In this document: piece after piece, positions 42,648-52,294 of the stretch
How positions within the stretch are numbered: the first letter of the stretch is position 1
Layout of the letters: the number at the start of each line of letters is the position of its first letter
Origin: DASQZK01 sp963809925
Lineage (GTDB): Bacteria > Bacteroidota > Bacteroidia > Bacteroidales > GCA-2748055
Direction of reading: 5' to 3'
Length of the DNA: 64,000 bases
Assembly: GCA_963809925.1 (NCBI GenBank)
Contig: CAWELH010000005.1
Location: 1 to 64,000, forward strand
The notes under the pieces: generated by a model
Seen by the model: the letters and a program-made list of their open reading frames with translations, nothing else
Database searches by the model: none
What the model was told of the DNA's origin: nothing
Translations under genes and position numbers: made by a program

Positions 42648-45119
42648 TCATCTTTTTGCTGATGTATTGCCATCCCCGTCCACAGCTACTATATCATACC
42701 GGGCCTTCGTGCTGTTTCCTTCTGAAAAGTCGAAATAAAACGTGCCGATGGCCACAAAATCGATCAGGCCTTCATCCCTGTACACCTGGTATCCCGCAAG
42801 TATCCGGTCATCCCTGCTTTCCGTCCATTTCACGGCTGTGCCGGCATGACCACAAAATGTTGCCTTTTTTACCGACATGACAGACGGGACTGTCGGACTG
42901 GTTTTGTCAGTTCCTGAGCCGGGAAAGTCGTCAAGATTAAAAAAGATCAGCTGTGCTGCGGTTGTATCACGGAAAGTTATTCCCTCCTTCATCAGTTCCG
43001 TGCCCGTTTTGGAATAGCCACTGCCAGCCGATTTGAATTTTACAGAATACATCATTGCCGGAATGAGTGATTTCGGATAAACCGTAACGTCATTCCCTGA
43101 CGATGCATCCTGTGATATAACACATTTCGAACGGTCGGCGTTGGTCCGTTCAATAAAACAATGCGATGTTGCAGCATTTTCGGCAGCCGGGTGATAAAGG
43201 TTCATAAACCGTCCGACCACATCCTTCTGCTTCAGATATTTAAGCATAAGCATTTTCGCCCGAACAGCCGGCACCCTTACCGGTTTTATTTTTGAGGAAG
43301 CACCGATCCCCATCATTTTCGGGACACTCCAGAAATAGCTAAGATGGTAAAAATCATCCTCTCCACCGCCGTCGGAAGCCTGCTGTGATTCAAGGAACTC
43401 GCTTTTATCCCAGTTTGCCCACTCACCTCCCGAATTGCATCCTTCTATGCCCATCTCCGGATCTGCTTCCTTAAGTTCTTTCATTAATCGGATCGTATTC
43501 CTGTATTGCGCATAAAAAGGCTGCCCGGGAATATGATCATGTTCTGTCGAATAACAGGGTGCTTCCACCCAGCCGTCAAAACGATTGATGTAGGTCCCGT
43601 ACCTTTTCTGGCGTTCGAGCAGAAAGTTCTTCTGGTATTCAACCACGTCATCCTCTCCCATGCAATAACCGTAGCCGTACCAAAGGGTAATTCCCGGTGA
43701 CATTTCGGGATCGAGATGCCAGTCTTTCTGGTTCAGATCGTTCGGTGTGTTCTTTGCAAAATGATTTGGCGGCATCCAAAGCTTGAAGCTGATACCCGAC
43801 ATCCTGGCATAATCAACAATAGGTTTCCAGTCAACACCCTCCCATACTCCCCTGCCTCTGTCGTCAAACCAGAAATCATCCTCATGGGCAATTGTGAAAC
43901 CGAGGCTCCTGGCCTTGTTCACAATATCGAATACCTGTTGAAAATGCAGATCAGTTTTGTTCATTGCTGATCTGTTATTCCAATCGCCATTCCACATGTT
44001 TCCGCCGAAAAGGTACTTTTCCCGGGTATAATCCCATTTGTAAGCAGCCTGCCAATATTGAAGTTGTTCGTTTGCATTGTCCATGTCCCCTTTATACACA
44101 CCGGTAAAGCTGTTGGGCGCTTCAAAAGATTCTCCCGGTTTCAGGATCTGAATATGATTCTCAAGTTCGGAATTGAGGTAAAGATATTTCCTGTTTTGTA
44201 AAATCAAGCCCCATGATTTTACAGTCTCCGCAGGCGGAAAACGGTTGTCCGACCAAATCTTTACCGACCACGGTCCGAGGTAGTTAAAGCCGAAAAACAG
44301 GCCTTCCCCTGAATCGTGCTGAAGTACAAAATAGGGATGGAAGGAAGAAGATCCGTTATAGTTGTCGTCTACACGGTAATCATTTGCCCCGGCATCAGAA
44401 TGGAAGGTATGGCTGGCATAGGCCAGTGAATCCACAAATTCGTGATTACAGTTTTTATGCGCACCGCCGCCCTGCCAGTAATGCACCCTAAGGCCGGCTG
44501 CTACCTTATCATCTATATCCATTTGGATCATGGATATTTCATTCATCTGAATAGCTGAACCGGAAGTATTGGTCACAGTATAAATTTTTCTGATCATGCC
44601 CATCGGAGTATTAGGGGAACTGGCATATACCTGATAATTCAGAACAATCGTGAATTTGGAGTTATGCAGGGTTATTTCCAGAAAAACACCGGGATCGATG
44701 CCTGGCAGGCTTGCAGGTACCGGCAGCTTACCCGCGGTAAATGAAACGAGTTCATAATTGCCCCTTGAACCCGCGAACAGCTGGTTATTTAGTACGAATC
44801 TGAATTCATCGGAGATTGCTGTTCCAATAAAATCAGTGCCTGTGAAATTATTGGTTAACGCTTTCAAATAATAATGCCCATCTTCAATTTGCAATACCTG
44901 TGTCATCGCCTTCGTACCCAGCGTCCACGTCGAATCCGCAACATCAAAGCTGACAATGGCATCTCCGGATTTCATTTCAGCCTGGCGTTCCATCTGACTG
45001 GCAGGACTATTGATGGCTTCATTTGGAACTTTTACTGACCGGCCTGCACTGACGCTTAACAAGGAAAGAAAAATAACAATGAAGAAGGACAAAGCCGGCA
45101 TTTTAGATGTCACAAACAT
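42648..45119 (-). CDS. GH36-like (clan GH-D) alpha-galactosidase, secreted
   Basis: The protein has 823 residues. The signal peptide (MPALSFFIVIFLSLLSVSAG) could start at Met7. An N-terminal beta-supersandwich (~30-380) precedes the (beta/alpha)8 barrel: GNMWNGDWNNRSAM, IAHEDDFWFDD, KLWMPPNHF. The candidate nucleophile Asp lies in YINRFDGW and the acid/base Asp in QQASDGGGEDD, the positions of the two catalytic Asp in GH36/GH27. A C-terminal Fn3-like module (SPTVPSVMSVKKATF to the end) follows. It is close to GH36 but distinct, so the sugar removed (alpha-Gal, alpha-GalNAc or another) is open. Confidence 0.75.
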   Translation of the reverse strand: MFVTSKMPALSFFIVIFLSLLSVSAGRSVKVPNEAINSPASQMERQAEMKSGDAIVSFDVADSTWTLGTKAMTQVLQIEDGHYYLKALTNNFTGTDFIGTAISDEFRFVLNNQLFAGSRGNYELVSFTAGKLPVPASLPGIDPGVFLEITLHNSKFTIVLNYQVYASSPNTPMGMIRKIYTVTNTSGSAIQMNEISMIQMDIDDKVAAGLRVHYWQGGGAHKNCNHEFVDSLAYASHTFHSDAGANDYRVDDNYNGSSSFHPYFVLQHDSGEGLFFGFNYLGPWSVKIWSDNRFPPAETVKSWGLILQNRKYLYLNSELENHIQILKPGESFEAPNSFTGVYKGDMDNANEQLQYWQAAYKWDYTREKYLFGGNMWNGDWNNRSAMNKTDLHFQQVFDIVNKARSLGFTIAHEDDFWFDDRGRGVWEGVDWKPIVDYARMSGISFKLWMPPNHFAKNTPNDLNQKDWHLDPEMSPGITLWYGYGYCMGEDDVVEYQKNFLLERQKRYGTYINRFDGWVEAPCYSTEHDHIPGQPFYAQYRNTIRLMKELKEADPEMGIEGCNSGGEWANWDKSEFLESQQASDGGGEDDFYHLSYFWSVPKMMGIGASSKIKPVRVPAVRAKMLMLKYLKQKDVVGRFMNLYHPAAENAATSHCFIERTNADRSKCVISQDASSGNDVTVYPKSLIPAMMYSVKFKSAGSGYSKTGTELMKEGITFRDTTAAQLIFFNLDDFPGSGTDKTSPTVPSVMSVKKATFCGHAGTAVKWTESRDDRILAGYQVYRDEGLIDFVAIGTFYFDFSEGNSTKARYDIVAVDGDGNTSAKR

Positions 45120-45622
45120 GATCGTAAGTTCTTAAAATTTAATTGATGCATTCCGGCTTCCCGAAACAGATTAAATTGTATTTGAAAACCATAACCAAAT
45201 ATAAAGCAACGAAAGGTTTTTTCAATCAATTTTTCTATTTAACCTTCATAAAATTATTATACATTTGGAGGAATATTTCAAAAACTTATGAAGTTTGTTT
45301 CGGATTTATGTATTATTGCTTCTTTGTGGAACTAAACTAATTTATGATTTTGCGTTGGTGAAATATGAAATCAATGCTGAACCGGACATTTCAGGATAAC
45401 CGAAAGAGGGATTCACTTTTTCTGAGATAAGATACAAACGGGGAGAATATGTAAGCCCATGCCATATGAATGTAATTTCAATCAAGAATTTATCCTTTCA
45501 ACGGTCAATACACTGGCAGGTCTTAAGGATGCCTGATCTGACCAAAATAAGAAGTGATCTTTAGTATACTGTTATTTCTTATGTACTCATCCTTTTGTTC
45601 CCTAAATATCTGCAATTTAACC
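45120..45622. other. Divergent intergenic region of the glycan locus
   Basis: About 500 bases between the minus-strand GH36-like/PL8 pair and the plus-strand genes. It is AT-rich up to 45360. I see no reliable gene, no repeat and no riboswitch. It should hold the promoters of both operons, but no exact TAnnTTTG was found next to either start. Confidence 0.4.
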
Positions 45623-47653
45623 ATGAAAATCTACAAATACGGCCTGTTTGTCCTTTCAATACTCCTGTTATCCTGCACAGGGAGAGATAGGACTGGCAGT
45701 ACGGAACAGGGAATACCCCCTTTCCCCAGGATCTGGACAACATACAGTGTCTGTAAAAATTACGATGAGGATTTTACCGATCTCAGGAATCATGGTGTGG
45801 AGGCGATTGTTTCCGGCAGGGCTTCAAAGGAAATTCTGGTTGCTGCCCGAAAGCATGGGATGAAGATCATGATGGAGATCAATGATATTACTGAACAGGC
45901 TTACAGGATCGACTCAACAAAGGTAAAAAGAGCATTAATGATGGCCGGGGCTTACCAGGGGAAAGCTATTGACCGTTTCAGGTTTGCATTCTCCCCGGAG
46001 CCACAAAAAATCGTCATCGAAAACCCCATATACGATAAGATCAACTGTTATGGTGAAAACCTGGGCCATTATATTCCGGGAATGAAGGATCCTGTGAGAG
46101 CTGAGGTGATTGTCAAGCAAGCTGATTTTGACGGACAGGCACACCTTACCATCATCCCAGCTCTTACAACAAGGATGGATGATTACCACTGGAGTATGGA
46201 ATTTGATCTGACCGACGTTACCGGTGACCTGGACCATGTTGTTCTCGCAGTGTACTGGTCAAGTTCGGGATCGCGCAAGTACTGGATGTTTGGCGACAAT
46301 GCCAGCCCCTTTGCTGCTTCCACCCGCGAGGCAGTTGCAGATGCTGTACGTGAGAAAGTGAAGGACTGGTCGGATGCAAACGGGGGTACCTTCCCCAATG
46401 ATATTATCGTTGCTGCATGTTATGGAGATGAATGCTGGAACGTCACAGGACATCTGAACAGTGATGGTTGTTCCTATCCGTTATGGGATTATTCTGAAGA
46501 TGCTGTAAAAACATTTGAAGAAAATTATCCCGGACAGGTTTATCCCAGAGGGAAGTCGTGGCCCGATATGTTTGGAAGGCTGGCATATGCCGGCTGGCTG
46601 TTCAATTATCATAAGGCATGTGCAAGCCTGGCATCTGAAGTGAAAAAAACGCTGATAGATCTCGAACTCCCGAATGTTCTCACATACCGGAATATTACCC
46701 GCTCAAATGTCTTTGCAGTTCAGAATGATCAGGACGGGACAGGGCTTGAGATGCTGGTAAAAGCTTTTGATATTACACTTTGCGATCCCTATCCGGTGGC
46801 CCCATCAGGATATAAGAAAGACACCATTCCCTCGGATATGAATTACATCGCCGGTCTGTCGAGGCGTTATAACACCTGGCTGGTCCCCTGGATGCAGGCG
46901 CATGAATATCTGCCTGAAATGGGATTTCTCGTCCATCCCACTGCTGAGGATATTGAGAAAATCATATCCCAGCATAAACTGTTTCATCCCGATGCAGCGA
47001 TGTGGCTGGGATATGGTCCTCATTACACTTTCCCGAATGTCCACCCGGATGCATGGGAGAAGGCCGGTGAACTCCAGATGTCATTGTTCGATGACACCAC
47101 CAGCATAGTCCCGTCATTTGCGGCCATTCGCCCTTATAATGTAAGGGCACTGAGAGATGTTGACAAAAGGCAGGGTCAGGATCATTATTTCACCGACTTT
47201 TTGTTTTTTGCCTCTTCAGATACGTTTCTGTACTACGATCCTTTTGAACCTCTCACACTGAACGACATCAGTCATGGACAACTGGATAAATATCCTGTTG
47301 TATTTGCGGAAGCCGGCGCACTTTCAACCGCCGAACTGGCAAAATTGTCCCGACAGAAACAAAAAATTGTATTTTTTATTGACGGTGCCGACCATTTCAA
47401 TCCGGATAAAGCCATCACCGGGATTACATCTTTCAAAGGGAGGGTGATCAGGCCGGTCAAAATTCAGGTTGCCGGACAAGATGTCGAATTAACATCACTG
47501 GATATTTATGAGCTTAACAGGAATGCAGAGATTTTGCTGCGTGCCGGAACAAACCCTGTGGTTTGGAGAGTAGATAACCGCATTTTTATAGCCGGCAGCT
47601 CAGCCTCAGATGCCGGAGCATTTTACAGGTACTGGCTCACTCTCATTTCATGA
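45623..47653 (+). CDS. Lipoprotein of unknown family, putative glycoside hydrolase
   Basis: A protein of 676 residues from ATG 45623. The lipobox LLLSCTG (Cys about 18) follows a short leader. The central part resembles a TIM barrel: IWTTYSVCKNYDEDFTDLRNHGVEAIV, GMKIMMEIND, DIIVAACYGDECWN, YAGWLFNYHKACASLASEVKK, DITLCDPYPV, WLVPWMQAHEY. The C-terminal part (KYPVVFAEAGALSTAELAKLSRQKQKIVFFIDG) looks like the GATase-like domain seen behind some glycosidases. Conserved acids (DECWN, DPYP, WMQ) are candidates for catalysis. I cannot name a family. Its position next to lyase and sialidase genes supports a role in glycan breakdown. Confidence 0.6.
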   Translation: MKIYKYGLFVLSILLLSCTGRDRTGSTEQGIPPFPRIWTTYSVCKNYDEDFTDLRNHGVEAIVSGRASKEILVAARKHGMKIMMEINDITEQAYRIDSTKVKRALMMAGAYQGKAIDRFRFAFSPEPQKIVIENPIYDKINCYGENLGHYIPGMKDPVRAEVIVKQADFDGQAHLTIIPALTTRMDDYHWSMEFDLTDVTGDLDHVVLAVYWSSSGSRKYWMFGDNASPFAASTREAVADAVREKVKDWSDANGGTFPNDIIVAACYGDECWNVTGHLNSDGCSYPLWDYSEDAVKTFEENYPGQVYPRGKSWPDMFGRLAYAGWLFNYHKACASLASEVKKTLIDLELPNVLTYRNITRSNVFAVQNDQDGTGLEMLVKAFDITLCDPYPVAPSGYKKDTIPSDMNYIAGLSRRYNTWLVPWMQAHEYLPEMGFLVHPTAEDIEKIISQHKLFHPDAAMWLGYGPHYTFPNVHPDAWEKAGELQMSLFDDTTSIVPSFAAIRPYNVRALRDVDKRQGQDHYFTDFLFFASSDTFLYYDPFEPLTLNDISHGQLDKYPVVFAEAGALSTAELAKLSRQKQKIVFFIDGADHFNPDKAITGITSFKGRVIRPVKIQVAGQDVELTSLDIYELNRNAEILLRAGTNPVVWRVDNRIFIAGSSASDAGAFYRYWLTLIS

Positions 47654-47799
47654 GGTGACAATTTGCAGGAATCAGAAAGCTAAAGAATGTAGGTCATTTG
47701 TTGGAAAAGATAAACAAACAACCGGGTTTCGTGTCCTATATTACCAGACAGGTAAAGCCGGAAGCCAATTAAGAAATGTTAAATCAAATACGTAAAAAC

Positions 47800-48612
47800 A
47801 TGAAAATTTTTATCAGAATCCTGTTTTTCATCGGACTGCTTTTGCTTGTCATCAATATTTACGGTTTGTTTAAAACCATGCGAAACCCTGAAATCTATAC
47901 CCTGGAAAATACGCTACATAACCGGGTCGGTGATGTTACCATCAAATACCCGGAAATTAAGGGGATGCTGAAAAAGATGGATCATGAATCCAATATTGAT
48001 TTCGGAAAGCGAATCACCCTGGTGGTAAGCAAAGGATTCGCTCATTACTGGAAGAATGAGGGTATCGAGAAATACCATGAGCGCGTACCGGTATGGGAAA
48101 ACTACCTGCTTTGGGCTTCATCCTACATCAATCCTCACAGATACCGCAAATATGAATTCAGCAATTATAAAAAGAACCTCGAGAGAGGTGTCGGACTTTG
48201 TTCCACGCATTCCACCATTGTTAAAGGAGTGCTTCTGAAAAACGGCATAAAAGCTGAATTACTTGATGTTGGCGGTCATCATGTGGTTGTCAGAGCTGAG
48301 CTTAACGATACGGCCACATATCTACTCGATCCGGACTTCGGGATTGTGGTACCTTATGACACGGCTGCTATCTCGGCGAATCCTGAGCTCGTCAGGAATG
48401 CATACAAAGATATGTCTCAATTATACTATACGGATGCCGTCGATCCCTATACTCCCGATATTCTTGTCGACATTTTCGGTAAGAAACTTTATGTATATTC
48501 AGTTGAAAACTGGTTTGAAGGCTTCTCTTATGCAGCGATATGGGTCCTCCCGGTTTTACTGATGCTACCTTTTGCCATTTCCCTTGTCAGACGAAAAAGT
48601 ACGATGGTATGA
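47800..48612 (+). CDS. Membrane-bound transglutaminase-like protein
   Basis: A protein of 270 residues from ATG 47800. There are helices at about 4-24 and near 240-262. The extracytoplasmic domain between them carries a papain/transglutaminase-like triad: Cys134 in GVGLCSTHS, His160/161 in DVGGHHVVVRAEL and Asp177 in LLDPDFGI. Such domains act as peptidases, amidases or transamidases, or are inert. The gene sits between the unknown lipoprotein and the sialidase in the glycan locus, with small gaps. The substrate is unknown; deamidation or cleavage of a glycopeptide would fit the context. Confidence 0.75.
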   Translation: MKIFIRILFFIGLLLLVINIYGLFKTMRNPEIYTLENTLHNRVGDVTIKYPEIKGMLKKMDHESNIDFGKRITLVVSKGFAHYWKNEGIEKYHERVPVWENYLLWASSYINPHRYRKYEFSNYKKNLERGVGLCSTHSTIVKGVLLKNGIKAELLDVGGHHVVVRAELNDTATYLLDPDFGIVVPYDTAAISANPELVRNAYKDMSQLYYTDAVDPYTPDILVDIFGKKLYVYSVENWFEGFSYAAIWVLPVLLMLPFAISLVRRKSTMV

Positions 48613-48656
48613 GTATCTGTCAGAAGAGGAACTGGGTTATTGCATCGCAGCAAACA

Positions 48657-49829
48657 ATGAAGATCTTCATTGTACTCATGTTGGTTTTAGTCCCTTCTGT
48701 CAGATCTTTTGCGCAAATACAGACAGAGGGAGAAGCTGAAAAGATCCCGGTGTTTATTGAGACCGAACTTTTTGTAGGCGGCCAGGACGGCATCAATACA
48801 TACCGAATCCCTTCCCTGATCTGTACGTCACAAGGCACTGTTCTGGCATTTTGTGAAGGAAGGATTGAAAATTATCGTGACGGTTCCCCGACGCATCTTG
48901 TCATGAAACGCAGCCTTAACAATGCGGGGCCCATGCCAGTTCCTCAACGTGAGGTTCCCCGGGTTTCGGAACGCCGTTCGAAGGAAAGAAACATGACCTG
49001 GGAAGCGATGCAGATACTTATCCACAGTAAAAATGGCGATGCATATATGAACCCGGTGCCCGTCATCGACGCCTCCAATGGTACGATATTTTTACTCGTA
49101 AACCGTTATCCCAAATATGGTGAAGCGGAAAACGAGGGAAAAGGTGTAACCCAGGTTTGGATCATGAAAAGCACGGACGAAGGTCAAAGCTGGACAAAGC
49201 CGGTAAATATTACTGGTGCGGTCGGAAATATCGCATTGGGCCCGGGAATCGGCATCCAGATGAAATCCGGCAGAATGGTCGTCCCTGTATATGATGGTGT
49301 GATATTCAGCGACAACCGCGGGAAGACCTGGACGGCTGGAGAGAAGACCAGCGCTCCGCTCAACGAATGCCAGGTAGTTGAACTCACCGACGGTTCCCTG
49401 ATGCTTAACACCAGGGGATATCCATATCGCACCATCACGATCAGCCATGATGGCGGGCAGACCTGGGGACAGCCCATGAAGGATACAACCCTTACGGATT
49501 CCAAATTATGGGGTGGCTGCCAGGCCAGCCTTATCAGGTATACCAGGAAGGATCAGGGGTCCGACAAAAACCGACTCCTTTTTTCGAATCCGGCAGATAC
49601 GAGCTACAGGTATGATATCACTGTCAGAATGAGCTATGATGAAGGAAAAACATGGCCGGTCGCCAGGCTGGTTAAAAAAGGTACCGGCGCCTATTCTTGT
49701 CTTACTGTCCTTCCCGACGGTAGTGTAGGAATAATTTATGAAACCGGACACTGCAACAATGATTTCGTTGAATATTATCAAAACCTCTCCTTTGCACGCT
49801 TTAATGCTGCATGGCTGGGGGAGCGATAA
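48657..49829 (+). CDS. Exo-alpha-sialidase (GH33)
   Basis: A protein of 390 residues from ATG 48657 (MKIFIVLMLVLVPSVRSFAQ, a signal peptide). Earlier in-frame ATGs overlap the previous gene. Hallmarks are YRIPSL near the start (Arg of the triad), FCEGRIENYRDG, and Asp boxes SxDxGxTW: STDEGQSWTKP, FSDNRGKTWTAG, SHDGGQTWGQP, SYDEGKTWPVA. It releases terminal sialic acids from host or mucin glycans. No sialic acid catabolic (Nan) genes lie in the window. It is probably co-transcribed with the flanking genes (44- and 19-base gaps). Confidence 0.93.
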   Translation: MKIFIVLMLVLVPSVRSFAQIQTEGEAEKIPVFIETELFVGGQDGINTYRIPSLICTSQGTVLAFCEGRIENYRDGSPTHLVMKRSLNNAGPMPVPQREVPRVSERRSKERNMTWEAMQILIHSKNGDAYMNPVPVIDASNGTIFLLVNRYPKYGEAENEGKGVTQVWIMKSTDEGQSWTKPVNITGAVGNIALGPGIGIQMKSGRMVVPVYDGVIFSDNRGKTWTAGEKTSAPLNECQVVELTDGSLMLNTRGYPYRTITISHDGGQTWGQPMKDTTLTDSKLWGGCQASLIRYTRKDQGSDKNRLLFSNPADTSYRYDITVRMSYDEGKTWPVARLVKKGTGAYSCLTVLPDGSVGIIYETGHCNNDFVEYYQNLSFARFNAAWLGER

Positions 49830-49848
49830 TGGATAATGATTAATAAAT

Positions 49849-52062
49849 ATGAAAATGAAACATATAATGATCCTGGCTTTACTGTTGAATCCCGCACTGA
49901 CAGGTTTCTCACAGTATCATGGTGTTGAGCACCATGAAGTCAGAGGGAATGAGATTGCGGTAAAAAAAGCCGGAAGTTATTCGAAAGCGGGAGCAACCTA
50001 TGTTCTGACCAATGACATCACGAGTGAAAGAAGCACCATCTTCCTTGGTAAGGATGTCACGCTCGATCTGAATGGTTACACCATCAGGTATGCGGATGCG
50101 AATTATCAACATATCCCGAATTCAGGTTTTGAAGAAGGTCTGGAAGGATGGAATGTTTCAAAAGCACCAGGAGCCAGACTTGTTAATACCGCAGATGTAC
50201 ATGTTTTCCTTGGGAAGAAGCTGATGAGTATGAAGGCGGGGGATGAGATCACCTCACCCTATGTTTATCTTCCTGTGGCCAACAGATCGTACTTTGCTAT
50301 GTGCGGGATCACCGGACACTACTGGCACGATATGAAGAGGTACCCGCGGGATGAAATGTATATCAGTGTTTATGTGGAAGATGATAAGGGCCGGGAAGTG
50401 AAGTGTATGACGGAATACAGCGATGGTGTGAAACAAAGCTGCCCGGTATTGAGAAAGAGGCCTAGATTGGGCGGAGGTTTTGTATATGCCCAGTTGACGG
50501 GGCTGCCAGCGGGTAAATACAGGGTCAGAATAAAGGCTGACACAGACTGTCTCGTGGACGAAATCGATATCCGGCCTGCCATGGACGTAGGCATCAGTAT
50601 TATCGAAAAAACCGTTCCCCTGGCAAGTTACGATCATGTCTTCGCAGAAACACGTCCCCCGACTATTCCCTCATTTTATGACTATACCGGTGACATGAAA
50701 ACCGGAAAGCCTTTGAAAGGTATACCACAGCTCAGTGGTGCGGGTACAATCACCATTAAAGACGGAACCATCGAAAATGGTGTTGCAGGAATAGAGTCAT
50801 GGGGTATCCAGTCGTCGGCAAATGATGTAAAAATTATCCTCGATAATGTAAATATTAAAACGACCGGCATCAGCTGTGGCGCTGCCGATATACCTTATGC
50901 CGATATCAGCAACTGTCGTTTTGATGTCGATATGCCATTTCTTATTCAGCGGCACGTTGGTTTATGTTCTGTGATCATCAGGGGTGACAATGCCACTGAA
51001 ATTGCCAATTGCGAATTCAACGGTGGTGAAGGCTGCCTGTCGGTAAAAGGCAAATACTCCCTTGTACATGACAATCATTTCGTCAATAACCAGACTGTCA
51101 CGAACCATTACAGCATTATGGGCACAGGCGACAGTTCCAGGATCTACAACAATGTGTTCGAACCCAAACAGGGATCTGGGATCTATGTGTCACGGTACAC
51201 CGAGGTTGCTGATAATATTTTTAAAATTGAAACATCACCCCCCACCTGCGAATACGGACGGGAGGAATACAGCACTGCAGCCATACGTCTAGGCGACTAT
51301 CATGCTGTACCGGGATCGCCCCAAGCCTCTATTGGCAGCAGGATACATGGCAACAAAATTTACATTACAGCCCGGAATTATGCCGAGCCGCAAAGCTTCA
51401 TCCCCATGTCATGGGGAATCTTCTACAGCGCACGAGGCGGTGAAAATTATGTCTACGACAATGAATTCTTCGTTAACAAGGTGGAACCCGATTCTAAAGT
51501 CAGAACTGCCGCCCTGTATATCTGCGGAGGTCCGGAATACTTCGGTGGAGAGTTCTACAACAACAAAATAACCACCAATGTACCGGCTGCCTGGATTGCA
51601 ACTGTCTATGGAGGGGCATCGAATTCCAACCTGCATAACAACGTCATCATCCCCTTCGGAGCTGCAACGGATCATACCTTCACCATGGGATTCGATACTT
51701 GTGATGAATGCGTGGCTGAGAATGTCGCTTTCCGCTCCAATGAGGTGAAGGGAGGCAGGTTTGCCATCGATGCCACACAGCAAAATCACAGTTACACCGT
51801 ATACTGGACATTAAATCTGAAATTCCGTGATAATCAGGGCAGGTTATTGAAAAGTACTGCTGTGACGATACATGACAAAGCCGGGAATATTGCACTGCAG
51901 ACTTCAACGGATCAAAACGGGGAGGTATCGGCTGAATTGCCGGAATACGCGGTTTCCGGTACGACCAAAACGGATTCCTCTCCATATAAAGTATCCGTTG
52001 AAGGTCAGGAAAAGATGGTTGAGCTTGACCGGAATAAGGATGTACTTATCGATTTAAAATGA
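49849..52062 (+). CDS. Secreted parallel beta-helix protein, putative glycan-active enzyme
   Basis: The protein has 737 residues and a signal peptide (MKMKHIMILALLLNPALTGFSQ). After the first rungs (TYVLTNDITSERSTIFLGKDVTLDLNGYTIRY) an inserted carbohydrate-binding-like beta-sandwich (about 90-250: NSGFEEGLEGWNVSK...KIKADTDCLVDEIDI) interrupts the helix. The remaining rungs run from about 300 to 650 (IEIANCEFNGGEGCLSVKG-type turns, YIYNNVFEPKQGSGIYV). A C-terminal Ig-like domain follows (LKFRDNQGRLLKSTAVTIHDKAGN). The fold is used by polysaccharide lyases and GH28-type enzymes; no catalytic set could be fixed. It is in line with the sialidase gene. Confidence 0.7.
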   Translation: MKMKHIMILALLLNPALTGFSQYHGVEHHEVRGNEIAVKKAGSYSKAGATYVLTNDITSERSTIFLGKDVTLDLNGYTIRYADANYQHIPNSGFEEGLEGWNVSKAPGARLVNTADVHVFLGKKLMSMKAGDEITSPYVYLPVANRSYFAMCGITGHYWHDMKRYPRDEMYISVYVEDDKGREVKCMTEYSDGVKQSCPVLRKRPRLGGGFVYAQLTGLPAGKYRVRIKADTDCLVDEIDIRPAMDVGISIIEKTVPLASYDHVFAETRPPTIPSFYDYTGDMKTGKPLKGIPQLSGAGTITIKDGTIENGVAGIESWGIQSSANDVKIILDNVNIKTTGISCGAADIPYADISNCRFDVDMPFLIQRHVGLCSVIIRGDNATEIANCEFNGGEGCLSVKGKYSLVHDNHFVNNQTVTNHYSIMGTGDSSRIYNNVFEPKQGSGIYVSRYTEVADNIFKIETSPPTCEYGREEYSTAAIRLGDYHAVPGSPQASIGSRIHGNKIYITARNYAEPQSFIPMSWGIFYSARGGENYVYDNEFFVNKVEPDSKVRTAALYICGGPEYFGGEFYNNKITTNVPAAWIATVYGGASNSNLHNNVIIPFGAATDHTFTMGFDTCDECVAENVAFRSNEVKGGRFAIDATQQNHSYTVYWTLNLKFRDNQGRLLKSTAVTIHDKAGNIALQTSTDQNGEVSAELPEYAVSGTTKTDSSPYKVSVEGQEKMVELDRNKDVLIDLK

Positions 52063-52294
52063 TTCCGGATTTTTGGTACGTGATTCTATCGATTTTTATT
52101 GAACTAAATTTTTATTTATATTTAAATCATATTAATGACGCAAGATCTCCTTTGTGTGGGCGGATAGTATAAGGTCATTTCCATGGAAAAATAATTTTCA
52201 GATTGGAATGTTAACTATGCATATATCACAAACCAGACTCCGAAAATCTAAACACCAAAAAATAAGTAGTCCCAACTAATAATACTTCCAACTA

